64,000 nt of DNA from positions 2,773,072-2,837,071 of the forward strand of contig OY811981.1 of NCBI GenBank assembly GCA_963681505.1, in the 5' to 3' direction. A program made the translations under genes and the position numbers. Below, piece after piece: positions 1 to 11,067 of this stretch; within the stretch, counting starts at the first letter, position 1; each line of letters begins with the position of its first letter. Under the pieces are notes generated by a model. The model was not told the DNA's origin. It saw only the letters and a list, made by a program, of their open reading frames with translations, and did not search any database. This DNA comes from Eunapius fragilis (lineage: Eukaryota > Porifera > Demospongiae > Spongillida > Spongillidae).

Positions 1-927
1 CAAGTTTTCAACAGATTGAAAGAACATGGAATACGATTGTGTAAGGATAAGTGTGTTTTTCTCTCCCACTCAATGGATTTCTTAGGCCATCAAATTGATG
101 CAGAAGGGATCCATCAATTGCCAAGTAAGGTAAAAGCCATGATAAAGGCCCCTGCTCTTAGAAACATTGCCGAATTGAAATCATTTCTAGGAATGGTAAA
201 CTATTACGCCAAGTTCTTGCCAAATGTGTCCACCCACCTGTTTCCTCTGTATGCACTATTAAAGAAAGAACGTGGTTGGAAATGGGACAAGGAGTGTCAG
301 CATGCCTTTGTCCTAATAAAGAAAATGCTTAGTTCCACACAGGTTCTTACTCCTTATGACCCTAAACTACCACTATGTCTGGCAGCAGCCGCCTCAGCAC
401 ATGGACTTGGAGCTGTCTTATCACATGAGTGGCCTGATGGCAGTGAACGTCCCATAGCCTTTGCATCACGTACCTTGGCATCAGCAGAGCGTCACTATGC
501 TCAACTTGAAAAAGAAGCATTGGCCTTAATCTTTGGTATAAAGAAATTTCATCAATACCTATATGGGCGTAAGTTTACTCTTGTGACAGAACATAAACCT
601 TTGACCACCATACTAGGACCCAAGAAGGGGATTCCAGTGGTAGCAGCATCCAGATTGCAACGTTGGGCTCTGCTTTTGGCAGCATATACCTACAATATAC
701 AGTATCGGTCTACACATGACAATGGAAATGCAGATGGACTTTCACGTCTACCATTACTGGAGGACCAACCTGATGTGGAAGGTTTAGAGGCAAGTGTTTT
801 CAGTGTAGAACAAATTGAAGCACTCCCAGTTACTGCAGCTCACTTAAGGCAGGCAACACATAGTGACCCAATATCAAGTAAGGTATTGCAGAATCTAAAG
901 CAAGGTTACTGGCTTGATCAAAGATAG
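1..927 (+). pseudogene. pol: gypsy A pol: RT C-terminus and RNase H
   Basis: The frame is open from base 1, so there is no true start here. The first ~75 residues are RT thumb/connection sequence (FLGHQI, ELKSFLGMVNYYAKFLP). The RNase H domain follows, with LGAVLSHEWPDGSERPIAFASRTL, then EKEALALIFGIKKFHQYLYG and NADGLSRLPL near the end. In the usual LCTDAS motif the first catalytic Asp appears replaced (CLAAAASAHGLG), which suggests the RNase H is inactive. The frame ends at an in-frame TAG (925-927), after which the same frame resumes with linker sequence leading to integrase. It functions only as a fossil of retrotransposon polyprotein. Confidence 0.92.
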
Positions 928-933
928 CATGAG

Positions 934-1594
934 TTGTCAATAGAGAATGACACCTTATTATGGGGAATAAGGGTGGTGATACCTGCTAAACTTAGACAGG
1001 AGATATTGCAAGAGTTACATCATAACCATCCTGGCATATCTAGAATGAAGTCATTAGCAAGAGGACATGTATGGTGGCCATCTATAGATAAGGACATTGA
1101 GGATTGTGTGCATGGTTGTACTGCGTGTAGAGGTAAAAACTACTGTACCTCTAGCTCCCCTACATCCTTGGGTTTGGCCAGGGAGACCATGGCAAAGAGT
1201 ACATGTTGACTTTGCAGGACCAATAAATGGAAAGATGTTTATATTGTTAGTTGATGCCCATTCAAAGTGGCCTGAAGTGTTTGAGATGCCGAACACAACA
1301 TCTCAGAAAACAATTGAAATTTTGCGACAGGTGTTTTCAGCATATGGATTGCCTGAACAAATAGTCTCAGACAATGGACCACAATTCATATCAAGAGAGT
1401 TTGCAGAGTTCATGGCTAAAAATGGAATAAAAGATATCCATAGTGCTCCATACCATCCTGCCACAAATGGCCAAGTGGAAAGGTTTGTTCAAACATTTAA
1501 GCGAGCTATGAAGACAGGTACCACCAAAGTAACACTCAATCAGAGATGGCTCTTTTTTGTTGTCATACAGAACCACACCCCACAGTGTGATTAA
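934..1594 (+). pseudogene. pol: gypsy A pol: integrase, frameshifted
   Basis: The integrase zinc-binding H-H-C-C domain is readable at 1015-1130 (HHNHPGISRMKSLARG through GCTACR). A frameshift follows near 1130-1140. The catalytic core then continues in another frame to 1594: VHVDFAGPINGKM (first Asp), VSDNGPQF (second Asp), YHPATNGQVERFVQTFKRAM (Glu). All three DDE positions are visible but split across two frames. After about 1575 the sequence no longer reads as integrase. Normal integrase would strand-transfer retrotransposon cDNA into the genome; this copy cannot make one intact chain. Confidence 0.9.
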
Positions 1595-1841
1595 TGTTCC
1601 CCCATGTGTACTATTTCTGCAGAGAGAGGTGAGGACAAGGCCCCTATATGCTGAGGGAAACTACTGAGAAACAGGTCTGCAAGAAACAAGCACAGCAGAA
1701 GTAGAACCATGATAAGAAGGCCAGAGATAGGGAGTGTGCAGAAAGAGAGACTGTCTTGTCAAGAAATTATGGCAGAGATCCCAAGTGGGTTCGGGGCAGA
1801 ATTGGAAAGCAATGTAGTCCTGTGTCCTACCAGGTGGAATT

Positions 1842-2240
1842 TTGCCTGATGGTAGGGTTTGGAGAAGGCATATTGAGCAGTTGAGTGCAGTACCAGAAGC
1901 CGTATGTGTGCCAGTGCCTACCACCAAGGTGGATGGAAGAGCACCCGACATGACAGAGCCAGTTGAAGTTGCCGAGAAAACAAGGCCAATGGAGGAACTG
2001 ATGAGGCAAACTGAAATATCAAGTACTGATCAGGACATACGAGCTAGTAACCCAACTGCGAGTAATGAACAAAGAGGAGTAAGAAGAAAGGAAGTGCACT
2101 CCACTGAAGGAAAGGCTCCTCATGATCACCGGCCAACAACAACAACAATAACAACAAAAATAACAACAACAACAACAACAACTCCATCAACCACTCGACG
2201 TTACCCTGAGAGAACCCGCCGCCCCCCTGATAGATTATAA
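1842..2240 (+). pseudogene. gypsy A pol: C-terminal tail
   Basis: This frame contains GRVWRRHIEQL near its start, matching the WxRHIDxL box at the end of gypsy integrases (element C has LWHRHIDHLRE). It continues through a charged region and a Thr-rich stretch encoded by an (ACA)n-like run at 2138-2180, and ends RRYPERTRRPPDRL. Such Arg/Pro-rich tails precede the polypurine tract in this lineage. About 250 bp between the integrase core and this frame (1595-1841) have lost the reading frame. Confidence 0.7.
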
Positions 2241-2251
2241 GGGGGAAGAAG

Positions 2252-2503
2252 TGTAATATATGACTGTATTATATGGACTATGTGCATGCGCAATGATGTA
2301 TATATTTATATATATAAATGTATGCTTTGCTGTAATTGTCAGTCTGATGATTAAGTGATCCAATTATTACATTCCTACCAAGGGATATTTAAACCTTAGG
2401 GGTAAGGCCCCTTGCAAGTTCCCTATCGAATAAATGTAAGGGAGAAAAAATATATTGTAAAACTTTTTTTGTCTCGTGGTCCAGGGTTTACCCGACGATT
2501 ACA
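2252..2503 (+). repeat. 3' LTR of gypsy A
   Basis: It begins TGTAATATATGACTG directly after the polypurine tract and ends CGACGATTACA, so it has TG...CA termini and is 252 bp long. It contains a TATATAAATG-type AT-rich box and an AATAAATG polyadenylation-like signal around 2429. The 5' LTR is outside the window, so LTR identity and the target-site duplication cannot be checked. Confidence 0.8.
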
Positions 2504-3386
2504 GGGTTAACCCCGAATCTAATTTAGCCTTCATTTACTACCAAATAGCTATGTCATTATTTCACAGTGAATATTTATTTACCTTTGCCTAAGAAAAGTA
2601 CCGAATTTCATATTTACATGTGTATAGTTATATTAGCACCCCTTTGAAAATAAAAATACCACGTTTGTGCTTTGTTTACACAGGCGCAGTTTTAATTACA
2701 ATGATCATTCACCTGATGACCTTAACAGAACATGTTCTGCCCAATTTTAGTGTTTTTAACATTGTTCTGTGGGGCGCCTCATCTCTTGACAAATAATAGC
2801 TTGGAAAAGGATATTTAAGTAAGCCAGGGAATGATATTGTGACGGGAATGGATTATGGGGATAATGAGCCGCAACTTAATTACGTCAATGTGTATGCGTG
2901 AACGTCAAAATTCCTAGAAATGAATTTTTTAATTTACCACAACCATTTTTATATCACCCCCGTATTGATTGCATAGACTAATTGCTTAAAACAACAGAGC
3001 ACCTTCTCAACAATGCAGATTTTTATCCATTCATTTATCGTAAATAATAAGTACCAAATAGGTTCACAGGTTGATCCAGGTACTTTTAATTCTGAGTCAT
3101 GCAGAAATTTTGACATTCAAAAAGTTAGAGGTTAGCCCCTAATTTTCTGGTGACCACAGGACATTAAATGTGGAAAATAGGAATATGTCAGCCCAAAGCG
3201 CGTTAGGAAGGTATGCCAATTTTAACCCGAAGCATATGTATAACTTTTATGTTATATGGGGACAAAACCAGGATTATTGTGCTATAGCAACAATTTCAAA
3301 CCCACATGTCTTCCTAGCTAAACTATCCACGTTCTTCCTATTTTCAGCACTTATTGACACATCAGTTCTGATTTATTCTAATTTTA
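2504..3386. other. AT-rich non-coding spacer
   Basis: No exon, RNA gene or repeat family that I recognise. A short open frame at 3170-3430 (86 codons) runs into the long-inverted-repeat element and shows no domain or splice-site support. Confidence 0.5.
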
Positions 3387-4049
3387 CACACTATGAACCA
3401 TTTACTCTCATCCGTGCCAATATTCGGTAACCTTCAGGGTTAAGAACGCGTAAAACTGAACAAAGGATCATCTCTGGCGTCAAAACGCAATGTACCCGAA
3501 GGAGTCCTGTTGCTATCAGATTCTGCAGATCGTTGAATTTTAATTAATCTATGATCAAAGTGAGAGCAATTTTCCCGGTCACTTTGCGCAATTCTTTATT
3601 TTAGAAGAGATTCCATTCACTGGAGCAACCCGAGCCACGTTGAATATTAATTATCTATCAAAAGACCTATGCCCCCTAATGAAAATCCTTTTTTTCAAAA
3701 GCTGTTTATTCTTCTTGACTCTATGCTATTGAGTACTAAACTTCACGCACTGAACTATCTGAAAGACAAGTACCACTGTTCTAGAAACTAGGCCTAGGTG
3801 AGCGCTGTGGGTGTTTTAGAGTAGGAGAGATAAACCTGTGTTCTGCTTAACTTATAAGGTTTACTGATATAGGGCTTTCCAGTTGGTCTTTGTTTATGGC
3901 TCGTGGTGCCGCGAAATATTTTTGGCTTTGGAATGCCAGTATTGCTTATTATCGTGGTTCTGACACTCAAATCCAATGTGTGGGCAGGCTGGCGATAATC
4001 CTTCACACCACCAATCACAATGGACCTACACTCATGCGCACGCATGTAT

Positions 4050-4258
4050 GCGTGTGATGTATGTACAGGACTGGTGTTTGCATTGGGCTGATGTGTTGTA
4101 TACACTGGGCTGGTTGTGTGATGTATATACTGGTTTGGTATGTTGTATTGGACTGGTGCGATGTAGGACTGGTGGGTGTGATGTATGTACTGGACTGATG
4201 TGTTGTATGTACTGGATTGGTGTGTTGTATGTACTGGACTGGTGTGTTGCATGTACTA
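4050..4258 (+). repeat. minisatellite in left arm (TGTACTGGACTGGTG type)
   Basis: Variable units around GTACTGGACTGGTGTGTTGTAT repeat roughly nine times. The array is mirrored at 4730-4922. Confidence 0.8.
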
Positions 4259-4729
4259 GATCACCTCACATAATTCCATGGTGCTAAATGACTAAAATGG
4301 AAGACTGTGTGTGTGTGGGGGGGGGGGGGGGGGGGTTTGTATGTAAATGGTCCATTTGTAGGGATCTGTAGAACTGCATGTAATCAGACTTTTTGGAAAC
4401 TTTGATAGTGGCAGTGAATATTATTTCTACCTTATCCCAAAAGATTTTGGTAAGACTGGGCCATTGTAAAGTTTACATGCTGAGCACACAAATGGCTTCA
4501 TATTCACACACATGGCTTCACCAAGGCTTCAGAACTAGGAAGGTATTTAAAGGTTTGTTGGGGAGAGGAGGGGGAAAAGAGAAAGATCTCACCTAAAACC
4601 TCAATTAAAAAATTGTGAGGATGGTATACCGCTGTCTAGTACTCCCACCACCACCCTCCCTTTTTAATACAAGTGCAGGGGCAATGCCCCACCCCCTTCC
4701 CTCCCCAACTTCCAACGTACCAGTCCACT

Positions 4730-4922
4730 GCACACAACACACCAGTCCAGTACATCAACACACCCATCCAATACATCAGTCCCATACATACAACATACCA
4801 GTCCAGTACATGCAACACACCAGTCCAGTACATACAACACACCAGTCCAGTACATGCAACACACCAGTCCAGTACATGCAACACACCAGTCCAGTACATA
4901 CAACACATCAGTCCAGAACATG
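4730..4922 (-). repeat. minisatellite in right arm (inverted partner)
   Basis: Units of CACCAGTCCAGTACATGCAA type, about 22 bp, repeat roughly eight times. This is the reverse complement of the array at 4050-4258. Open frames across both arrays are by-products of the repeat. Confidence 0.85.
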
Positions 4923-5637
4923 CAATGTTGTGCAACAAGGCAGTAAGACATAGTGCATGTTAAATCATACTTTTTACCCTGATAGTGAGTATATGTTTGT
5001 GTGTATTTGCATGGGTGCGAGTGTGTGTAGGCCTATTGTGATGATGTGATGGATTATTGCCAGCCTGCCCACTTGAGTAAGCAATACTGGTACTCCAAAG
5101 GCAAAAATATTCTACGACACCATGAGCTCTAAACAAAAACCAACTGGAAAACACTACCATGGTCATATTATACAAATTTCAGCAGACATTGTAAGGGTGT
5201 TTATCTCTCCTACTCGAAAAACACCTGCCACATTAACGAGCTAATATCAGGCTTCTATTAGAATTCAAGGCATGAAGTTCAATACTCAATAGCCTAAGAA
5301 TAAACAGCTTTGCAAAAAAGGATGGTATGGAATAATTTTCATTAGGGGGGGTAATGAATGATTAATATTCATCGCGGCTCGGTGAATGGAATCTCTTAAA
5401 ATGCAAAACGACTGGGAAAATTGCTCTCACTTTGATCATCAATATCTTGATTATAGATTAAGTAAAATTGAACTATCTGCAGAATCCGATAGCAACAGGA
5501 CTCCTTTGGGCACATTGCAATTTTGATGATGGAGAGAAGCTCCTTCATTCAGTTTTAGGCGTTCTTAACCCTGAAGGTTACCGAACGTTGGCATGGACGA
5601 ATGTAAAGGGTTCATAGTGTGTAACAAGTAAAGAAAA

Positions 5638-5895
5638 ACATTCTCTAATGAGAAAGTTGGTGGGATATAGGAATTGGAGGCAATGGTGGTGTTGAAAGGA
5701 AGGGAACAAGGTTTTGAGAAAAGGGTAATGAGATCAAAATCCTATATTTAGCACTTCTTTTGGTTCTGTTACATTTACACATGCTCAATATAGGATTTTT
5801 GTCTCATTACCCTTTTCTCAAAACCTTGTTCCCTTCCTTTTAACACCACCATTGCCTCCAATTCCTATATCCCACCAACTTTCTCGTTAGAGATT
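5638..5895. mobile_element. MITE family 1, copy 1 (near-perfect inverted repeat)
   Basis: Two arms of about 115 bp, starting ATTCTCTAATGAGAAAGTTGG on the left and mirrored as CCAACTTTCTCGTTAGAGA on the right. They enclose a short loop near TTTTGGTTCTGTTACATTTAC. Both arms contain AGGATTTTG/CAAAATCCT-type sequence and TGGTGGTGTTGAAAGGAAGG. No coding capacity. Three other copies in the window share the GAGAAAGTTGGTGG...GGTGTAAAAAGGAAGG arms. Confidence 0.85.
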
Positions 5896-6919
5896 TACTT
5901 GTTTCCTCTATTTTTTAATTATCATTTTTAAATACTGGCAAGTGCCCCCCCCACATCCCCACCCACCCACCCACCCACCCACCCCACCCCACCCCCAACC
6001 CCTCCCCCCCCTCCGCTTCAAATTACCGTCATGAGCAGACGCCCGCTTTTGTTTGGGATCACTGTAAGGAACGCGGGAGAATTCTAACACGTCGTCTGCT
6101 CTCCTCTTTGTTTGCATTCTAAATATACGTAAATGTCGCCATAAGAACGCTTTTATTTAACACTACGCATTACGTAATGATTACGTATGTAAGTTGTAAG
6201 CTTTATTCATATATCTGATACTTGAAGATGTCCTTCCAGGAGATTCTAAAGCGATTGGTATAATTGGCGCTCTTTAAAACCATTCCTATCCGGAGTTATA
6301 CTCACCCGAGGAGGAGGAGGAGGAGGAGGAGGAGGAGGAGGAGGAGGAGGAGGAGGAGGAGAAGAAGATTTGAAGACGACGATGGAGAAGATTTGGCCTG
6401 GGAACGAGGAAAAACACAAACTTTTTTGTTCTCTTAAAACAAACAGTTTGAAGACTGGAACAAGACATTAAAATGAACGTCTTTGCCTTCTGGTTCGATA
6501 GCAACAAAGAGCAACACTATCCGTTTCTCAGTACGCGAGTTATACGCAGGCGCGTTTTTTAATGATTTCACGACCCGGGTCGATTCCTATATAGGAACTA
6601 CTATCGTAGTTCCTGAAAATAGAAACAGATTTGGTAATAAGTGCTGAAAATAGGAAGGATGTGGGTAGTTTAGCTAAGAAGATATGTGAGTTTGAAATTG
6701 GTGGTATTTTATAGTGGTTTTATTTTATGCAGCACAAGCCTGGTTTTGTCATAAAACATCCCATATATTAAAGTGCCATTTGTTGTGAACTGTCCCATTT
6801 GTTGAAATATAAGAAATACTCTTTATCTTAATACAGTAGTACATGGTATTACTGTATGTATAATGAATCCAATATGTATGAAGGCTCATCTTAAATAATA
6901 ATTGTTCATGGTGAGAACA
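5896..6919. other. non-coding spacer with CCCACC and GGA repeats
   Basis: Contains a C-rich (CCCA)n tract (5946-6012), a (GGA)n run (about 6309-6362) and otherwise unassigned sequence. Short frames here are products of the simple repeats. Confidence 0.6.
6309..6362 (+). repeat. (GGA)n microsatellite
   Basis: About 17 uninterrupted GAG/GGA triplets. Confidence 0.95.
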
Positions 6920-7138
6920 AAAAGTGTCCAATGAAAAAGTTGGTGAGATATACGATTTGAAGGCAGAACCGAACTGGTGTAAAAAGAGAGAGAAAACTAT
7001 ATTTAGCAAGTGTAAATGTAATGGAATCAAAAAATACTGATTTGTCTCATTTTTCTTTTCCCCCCAACCTTCCTTTTTACACCACCTTTGCCTTCAAATC
7101 CATATCACGCCAGCTTTCTTGTGGAGAATGTTTTATAT
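6920..7138. mobile_element. MITE family 1, copy 2
   Basis: The left arm has AATGAAAAAGTTGGTGAGATA and AACTGGTGTAAAAAG. The right arm has CTTTTTACACCACCTTTGCC, CACGCCAGCTTTCTTG and GGAGAATGTTTTATA. It is diverged relative to copy 1. It ends 23 bp from the splice donor of the zinc-ribbon exon at 7162-7717, so it sits at the very start of that gene's intron. Confidence 0.75.
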
Positions 7139-7161
7139 TATAAACATCTGCTTGGACTTAC

Positions 7162-7717
7162 AGTTCGACGAAGGATCAACATCGAGGGGAAGTTTGAAGG
7201 AACCGCAATTGTTTTTGGAGCACACCACAGGAAGAGTTTCACTCTTTGTCTCAGATCCACACGAATAACAATATCGGATTTTTCCTTTGGTAGCGTATTC
7301 CGTTAGCCGACTCATGGCACTTTGTGTTTCTTTGACGACTATCCTGAATGTACATCCACGTTGGCAAATTACTGTTTTATTATCATCATGGCACACTTGG
7401 TTGGCACATAACGGGCAGTGCTGGATATCGGATAATTGTATTTGAAGTATTTTAGGAGGAACATCGAAATTCGGAGAGTCATCGCAGTTTTCACAAAAAG
7501 TTATGTTTTTTGCGACGGCCATATCGTTGCCGCACATGTAACAGAATTTCATCAAACCATCTCTGGCGTAACGGTTCAATAAAGCGCCACACCCATCTTT
7601 TTCGGAAAGGATAAACTTGGAGCAGCAACTGATCGCTCCTTCTTGGACCACCGCTGTCTTGCCACATATTATGCAGTACTTGATGTTGACGAAGTAGACG
7701 GACTGTGCAGCAGACAT
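7162..7717 (-). CDS. zinc-ribbon array exon, third gene copy (partner exon outside window)
   Basis: An exon of 556 nt starts at an ATG (7717) and ends at a GTAAGT donor (7161-7156) in phase 1. The protein starts MSAAQSVYF and is a row of zinc ribbons: CIICG..CC, CYMCG..CENC, CPLCA..C..C and CYSCG..C..C. Two ~80-residue halves are clearly related: each pairs a ribbon with a helix ending LxxYAxxG, then a second ribbon C-Y-x-C-G. In the homologous locus at 39416-34148 the matching donor joins a GTPase exon. Here the partner would lie left of base 1. The frame extends upstream of the ATG to a GTG, which I do not use. Coding sequence is about 97% identical to 22592-23123 over shared parts. Function is unknown; zinc binding is inferred from Cys spacing. 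Confidence 0.75.
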
Positions 7718-7866
7718 CGTTATGAAAAGCTTATTTTCGTTTTCAGCTGTACCATCGACCACGTGCTACACAAATCGCGCTATGTCTTAGCTCTATGACC
7801 ATATATGTAAATCAAAACATCTGCTGTCACAACCAAAACATTCCAGCCTCTAACAGCCCTATATTT

Positions 7867-7903
7867 AGGGGGGTGGGGGGGGGGGGGGGGGGGGGGGGGG
7901 GGG
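7867..7903 (+). repeat. long G run
   Basis: Interrupted then continuous poly-G of more than 30 bases. Length in such runs is often unreliable in assemblies. Confidence 0.9.
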
Positions 7904-9312
7904 ATATGATGAGCTTAATATTACGGAATGCCATTAGTACTATTATGGAACGCCATTAGTACTAGTCTGCTGTAGCAGAGAACTGGCCGTCAGGTATTTC
8001 TTAAGAGGGGATGATGTTTTGTAATCTCTCCGACTGGAAGCAGAAAATCCTACGCTATTGTCTGCTTTCGACGTTGTAAGGTTCACGCGCGATCAATCCA
8101 TAGTTCGGCATAGGTGTAAATTAAGTGCAAACCACCATCCCTGAGGGCTGAAACTAACCAGGTCCAGCTCGAACCGCATACAATGATATATATATAATAT
8201 ATATAATTATTATAGTCTCGAACCAGGCATGCAGCCGCGAACAAGGCGCCTGGTTCGAGGCTGTATGCCTTGTACGACCTGGTCCTAGTTAGGTTTAGCC
8301 TTTAGGGATAGAAGGGCCAATAGATTAATTAAGTCGATTGACCAATGGAAGTTCGTAAGAGCTGCAATAAGTTAAAGTGTTCGCTGATACTTTTGCTAGG
8401 TATGCAGCACGGCCTAGACAAGCAGGGAGTTTGGTCGGGGTGGCCACCCGAATTTGTCTATTGTCTATTTGCATCCGAACTGTGAACAAGTGTGCACACT
8501 TTACTCCATAACTTCCTCATCGTGTTACTGACCACAGGTCGTGGTTCACACATACCCAAATGTGGTCTTGATTTATGACTTTAACCTTACTTGAAACTGC
8601 TAAGCCCTTATTACGATTTGATGGCTTCAGGTAAGAAGTGTTTATGAAGAATCTCAACGAGGAAATAGTAACTGTATTTGTATGGGCCAGATGGAAAGTG
8701 ATTTTTTCTTAATTCAAAAGAACAATTGTATTACACCATCGCTAGTGTGAGATAGGTGGCCAGGGCCATCTTAGGGAGGGAGTTAGCCATGTGTAGAACT
8801 GTAGTTTAGATTTTAGATATCTGTGTATTGTTGGTGTACGTAATTCAAAATGACACGTGTTATAACCATGCATATTATTACATAAAGGAGTGGATTATGT
8901 GTAAAGAAAAACACTCTAAAAAGTTTATAAATTATACATACACATACATGAAATATTATACACTAAACACCTATTGGACTATAAAATGACAATGCACACC
9001 AATATATCACTAGCAGTTAAACCTTAGGCCCAGAAGGGATCCACCTTGAGAGGATTGCTGTTGCATTTGCCCTCACCAAATGCAGGTTGACTTACTATAC
9101 AGCACACACATGCACAGCACAGCTGACTTTGTTTTGCCAGATGTTATGACATGATGGGAGGCAAGCATTTTTAATGAGTCCATGGCTTCCTTTCCCCAAG
9201 CACCATAGGACTCTGCGATCAGAGCAGCCCAAAGCATTGCTCTTGGGGTCATTTTCGGTGTGCTTGTGTTCTTCAGTACACAAGGCAGCTGCCCCAGCTG
9301 ACAATCCCGGAT
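7904..9312. other. non-coding spacer
   Basis: No gene recognised. Holds one inverted repeat (8133-8315, listed separately). A minus-strand frame at 9095-9304 has no recognisable content. Confidence 0.5.
8133..8315. repeat. imperfect inverted repeat with strong central hairpin
   Basis: Outer arms CCCTGAGGGCTGAAACTAACC and GTTAGGTTTAGCCTTTAGGG pair imperfectly. An inner 12-bp perfect stem, CTCGAACCAGGC (8217-8228) with GCCTGGTTCGAG (8248-8259), closes a 19-nt loop, next to a (TA)n stretch. Possible MITE; no clear target duplication. Confidence 0.6.
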
Positions 9313-9746
9313 ATTTGTGACTAACTTAATGAGGCTTAAGTGAAGTGTTCACACTTCACTTTTTTCCATCAGGGGTGAACATGATCTAAAATAGTGAATC
9401 ACAATGGTGATAGTGCCTATCAATCTCATCTTGGATCCTCTGAATTAGATGCTTGTGCTTGGAGCACAGGTGCTTTATTGGTACAATATGCACACCAGCA
9501 TTCGAATTCAGCAATATTGCTGATATGACAGGGTATGTTATTATAGACTACGATAACAATGTTGCACATTGTACCACTGAATAAAGCACCTGTGCTCCAA
9601 GCACAAGCATCTAATTCAGAGGATCCAAGATGAGATTGATAGGCACTATCAAACTATTTTAGATCATGTTCACCTGATGGAAAATTCTATTTAAAAAGTG
9701 AAGTGTGAACACATGTTCACACTTTACTATTAAGTTAGTCACAAAT
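9313..9746. mobile_element. long-TIR MITE with TA ends
   Basis: The ends read TA|TTTGTGACTAACTTAAT and ATTAAGTTAGTCACAAA|TA. Arms of about 160 bp match almost perfectly in the inner part (AGATGCTTGTGCTTGGAGCA with its mirror). A central ~90 bp is unique. There is no open frame. TA flanks fit a Tc1/mariner-mobilised non-autonomous element (inference). Confidence 0.75.
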
Positions 9747-9844
9747 AACTATGACACATCATACTACATTCTACTAATTCTTATTTTAAAAAGACATTTG
9801 ATTATTGACTACGATAGGGCGAAAAAAAAACTTATGAAACAAGT

Positions 9845-10128
9845 AAATAAAAACATTCTCTAACAAGAGAGTTGTTGGGATATAGGATTGACCAATGGTG
9901 GTGTAAAAAGCACAGAAACAAGAGTGACAGAAATTTTACTGGAAAATTGAAATAGGCCTATATTTAGCACACTCACATTATAACAGTGCATGTCTGAGTA
10001 ATGGGCTAAATATAGGCCTATTTCAATTTTACTGGAAAATTTCTGTCACGTTTTTTTCCGTGCTTTTTACACCACCATTGGTCAATCCTACATACCAACA
10101 ACTCTCTCATTAGAGAATGTTTTTATAT
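9845..10128. mobile_element. MITE family 1, copy 3
   Basis: The left arm begins AAAAACATTCTCTAACAAGAG and the right arm ends CTCTCATTAGAGAATGTTTTT. Inner arms include TGGTGGTGTAAAAAG and a long perfect match around ATTTTACTGGAAAATT. The loop contains CAGTGCATGTCTGAG. Confidence 0.85.
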
Positions 10129-10218
10129 ACATGTACAAAGAGTCCTAGATTGGATATTCTATTGGTTTTGAGTTAAACTTCCATGAACCTTATATATTTA
10201 TATATTTATTATATTATA

Positions 10219-10433
10219 TGGCATCATAGCAGCAAAAAGGAACCTAGCACATATTGGAGCATCAAAGTTGATGCTTGCAATTAAAATGTATGCATAATTA
10301 AAAATTCAGGCCACTGTAACTCCATGATCGACAAACTAGTGAATTCAGGCCACTAACTCTATGATGGATAGACTCTTAGAATATGAAATAATTTGAAAAT
10401 ATGAGCTAGGTCCCTTTTCGCTGCCACGACCCC
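10219..10433. mobile_element. MITE family 2, copy 1
   Basis: Left end GCAGCAAAAAGGAACCTAGC; right end GCTAGGTCCCTTTTCGCTGCC. The interior shares GGAGCATCAAAGTTGATGC and ACTCCATGAT with the copies at 36260, 37929 and 39943. Confidence 0.8.
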
Positions 10434-11067
10434 ATTTATTATAAATATTATATTTATTTGGTCTAAGTTACTCTCATATCCAGATGAGATGCTGCATCAG
10501 AATGAATCATGTCCAACTGCAGATTAATTAGCTATCAGTGGGGTGATCCATGGCCAATATAATCAATCTTATAATAATGCTGATACTGAAGTAGTAAGCA
10601 CATTTTGGCAAGGCAAAGAGCTGCAAAAAGGAATAAGTTATATTAATAATTACGATGCAAATTTAAAATATATATAGTTGTGCACATCCACAACTATGGG
10701 AGTGTGTTTGTTTTCTGACCACATCATCCATAAATACAAAGTCCGTTGAGAATAACACAGCTTCGGCCAATCAGTTAAAACATGCTCACACAATCGATAA
10801 TGATATTTGGTAGAAACCACAACTTTCAAACAATGATGGTTGTACCATAATAAACAACCTTATAATGTTCAGAAATTGTGAGTTGTGTGTATTTAATTTA
10901 TAATATTATGCATGATGATGATGATGGTTCAGTGCCATCATCATGATCAAGATCCTTTTCAGTTAAATGAAGTCTTTCCAAAAGTTTTTCCCTTGTTTCA
11001 AATCAAGCAAGACATCTGCAGCCACTTTTGCACTTTCATACTGGTGCACACGGTCCTCCCATCCAGG
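10434..11067. other. 3' flank of GTPase gene 2
   Basis: The minus-strand frame past the gene 2 stop still shows homology to the gene 1 C-terminus (PGWEDRVHQYESAKVAAD) down to about 10912, ending in an (ATG/CAT)n stretch. The rest, 10434-10900, is unassigned. Confidence 0.5.

Larger units (their letters stand above)
1..2503 (+). mobile_element. Ty3/gypsy LTR retrotransposon A, 3' portion
   Basis: The window opens inside the pol gene of a Ty3/gypsy element. Reading left to right it holds the end of reverse transcriptase, RNase H, integrase (zinc-binding and DDE core), a degenerate C-terminal region, a polypurine tract (2239-2251, AAGGGGGAAGAAG) and a 3' LTR (2252-2503). The 5' LTR, gag, protease and the RT catalytic core lie outside the window. 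The frame is broken by a stop at 925-927, a frameshift near 1130-1140 and decay after about 1575, so this copy is not autonomous. The RNase H and integrase wording resembles element C (23607-27826), so both probably belong to the same broad Mag/SURL-like lineage (family knowledge, not a computed tree). Confidence 0.93.
3387..5621. mobile_element. 2.2-kb long-inverted-repeat (foldback-like) element
   Basis: The left arm (3387 to about 4260) is a diverged inverted copy of the right arm (about 4725 to 5621). The left outer end reads TA|CACACTATGAACC and the right end reads GGTTCATAGTGTG|TA, which suits a TA target duplication. Matching interior blocks include AACCTTCAGGGTTAAGAACG, GTCCTGTTGCTATC, GATCAAAGTGAGAGCAATTT, GAGTAGGAGAGATAAAC and GTGGGCAGGCTGGC. 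Both arms carry the same ACTGGACTGGTGTG-type minisatellite at their inner ends, in opposite orientation. The ~465-bp centre has a G run (about 4317-4335) and no coding sequence. I infer a non-autonomous DNA element with very long terminal inverted repeats; the transposase family is unknown. Confidence 0.75.

Noticed and set aside
3794-4287. Open frames over the 4-kb minisatellite on both strands
   Set aside because: Generated by the ACTGGTGTGTTGTA repeat; mirrored in the inverted arm.
5908-6117. Minus-strand Arg/Gly/Trp-rich frame
   Set aside because: Half of it is the (CCCA)n tract and there is no homologous content or splice support.
7088-7306. Plus-strand frame of 72 codons overlapping the zinc-ribbon exon
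   Set aside because: Antisense shadow of the exon at 7162-7717; no recognisable protein.
8217-8259. tRNA or structured ncRNA from the GGTTCGAG hairpin
   Set aside because: A 12-bp stem with a simple loop; no acceptor stem, D-arm or anticodon arm, and it is nested in a longer inverted repeat.
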